Shown here: one piece after another, positions 29,194-29,254 of the stretch
Layout of the letters: every line of letters begins with the position of its first letter
Position numbering within the stretch: position 1 is the stretch's first letter
IMG/VR virus record: IMGVR_UViG_3300049847_000698
Span: 1-29,254 of that record
DNA length: 29,254 bases
Reading direction: 5' to 3' (one strand)
Source: a virus
Notes under the pieces: generated by a model
Told to the model about the DNA's origin: nothing
Databases searched by the model: none
The model's input: the letters and a program-made list of their open reading frames with translations, nothing else
Translations under genes and position numbers: made by a program

Positions 29194-29254
29194 TCAGTCG
29201 CCGGAGGCGGGTGCTACAGCGTGTTTCTTGCGCTTCATGGCAGTTCCGTCCATT
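29194..29254 (-). CDS. C-terminal end of a gene running off the right edge
   Basis: A minus-strand frame is open from the right edge to a TGA at 29196-29194. The visible end reads MKRKKHAVAPASGD. It is short and basic; too little is present to name it. It is the last part of the gene before the tail fibre, probably from the missing virion-structure region. Confidence 0.35.
   Translation of the reverse strand, partial: MDGTAMKRKKHAVAPASGD

Noticed and set aside
1-29254. CRISPR array or insertion sequence
   Set aside because: The repeats seen are short, abutting or palindromic, without unique spacers of CRISPR size; no transposase frame or matching terminal inverted repeats were seen.

Overview
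The window is almost entirely a temperate tailed phage genome with short-tailed (podovirus-like) morphology. The host is most likely an alphaproteobacterium. The evidence is a T7-type head-tail connector (portal), a tail fibre with a T7-type N-terminal anchor, a tyrosine integrase beside a tRNA-Lys attachment core, a Cro/repressor switch, and a GapR (DUF2312) gene, a family typical of alphaproteobacteria. The DNA is GC-rich (about 60% by eye). It is densely coded, with many ATGA or TGATG stop/start overlaps. No bacterial housekeeping gene is visible.

Layout. (1) 1-7126, minus strand, is the head and packaging block, transcribed towards the left edge: small-terminase candidate, large terminase, GNAT-like protein, a short linker protein, portal, Bbp19-like protein, scaffold, then a truncated BRO-type antirepressor. 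A small plus-strand putative secreted protein lies between scaffold and BRO. The major capsid protein that should follow the scaffold is not in the window. (2) 7127-7795 is non-coding. It carries a striking array of about a dozen TGGYAAC repeats in both orientations, a GC hairpin and a terminator. (3) 7796-14243, minus strand, is the replication and early block: P-loop helicase, GapR, a RyR-domain protein, a Toprim primase, a protein with an N-terminal HTH and a DnaA-domain-IV-like C-terminus, a winged-helix protein, several unknowns, and Cro. (4) 14244-15277 is the immunity and control region. It holds the plus-strand S24-type repressor and a 330-base intergenic stretch with three 20-bp repeats and several palindromes. 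(5) 15278-18474, plus strand, is an AlpA/excisionase-like protein, six small accessory genes (including a zinc ribbon and a ribbon-helix-helix protein) and the integrase. (6) About 18736-18780 is a 45-nt tRNA-Lys(CUU) 3' segment, the attachment core. (7) 19064-29135, minus strand, is the lysis and host-recognition block: tail fibre, M15 endolysin, small membrane proteins and a lipoprotein, an Ig-like repeat protein, an Asp-box beta-propeller protein and a long HxH-rich fibre. It ends at a strong terminator just before the attachment core.

Phage genes lie on both sides of the attachment core, and there is only half a tRNA there. The sequence therefore represents the circular or unintegrated form (attP), not a prophage cut at its ends. 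The missing capsid and tail-tube genes would lie between the left edge and the right edge of the circle. No DNA or RNA polymerase gene is seen. Replication probably loads host polymerase with the phage helicase, primase and possibly the DnaA-like protein, and the TGGYAAC array is the best origin candidate. A 9-mer, ACTTGACRG, recurs in control regions (Cro promoter, repressor-downstream region, tail-fibre promoter, upstream of the terminase) and may mark a phage-wide regulon.
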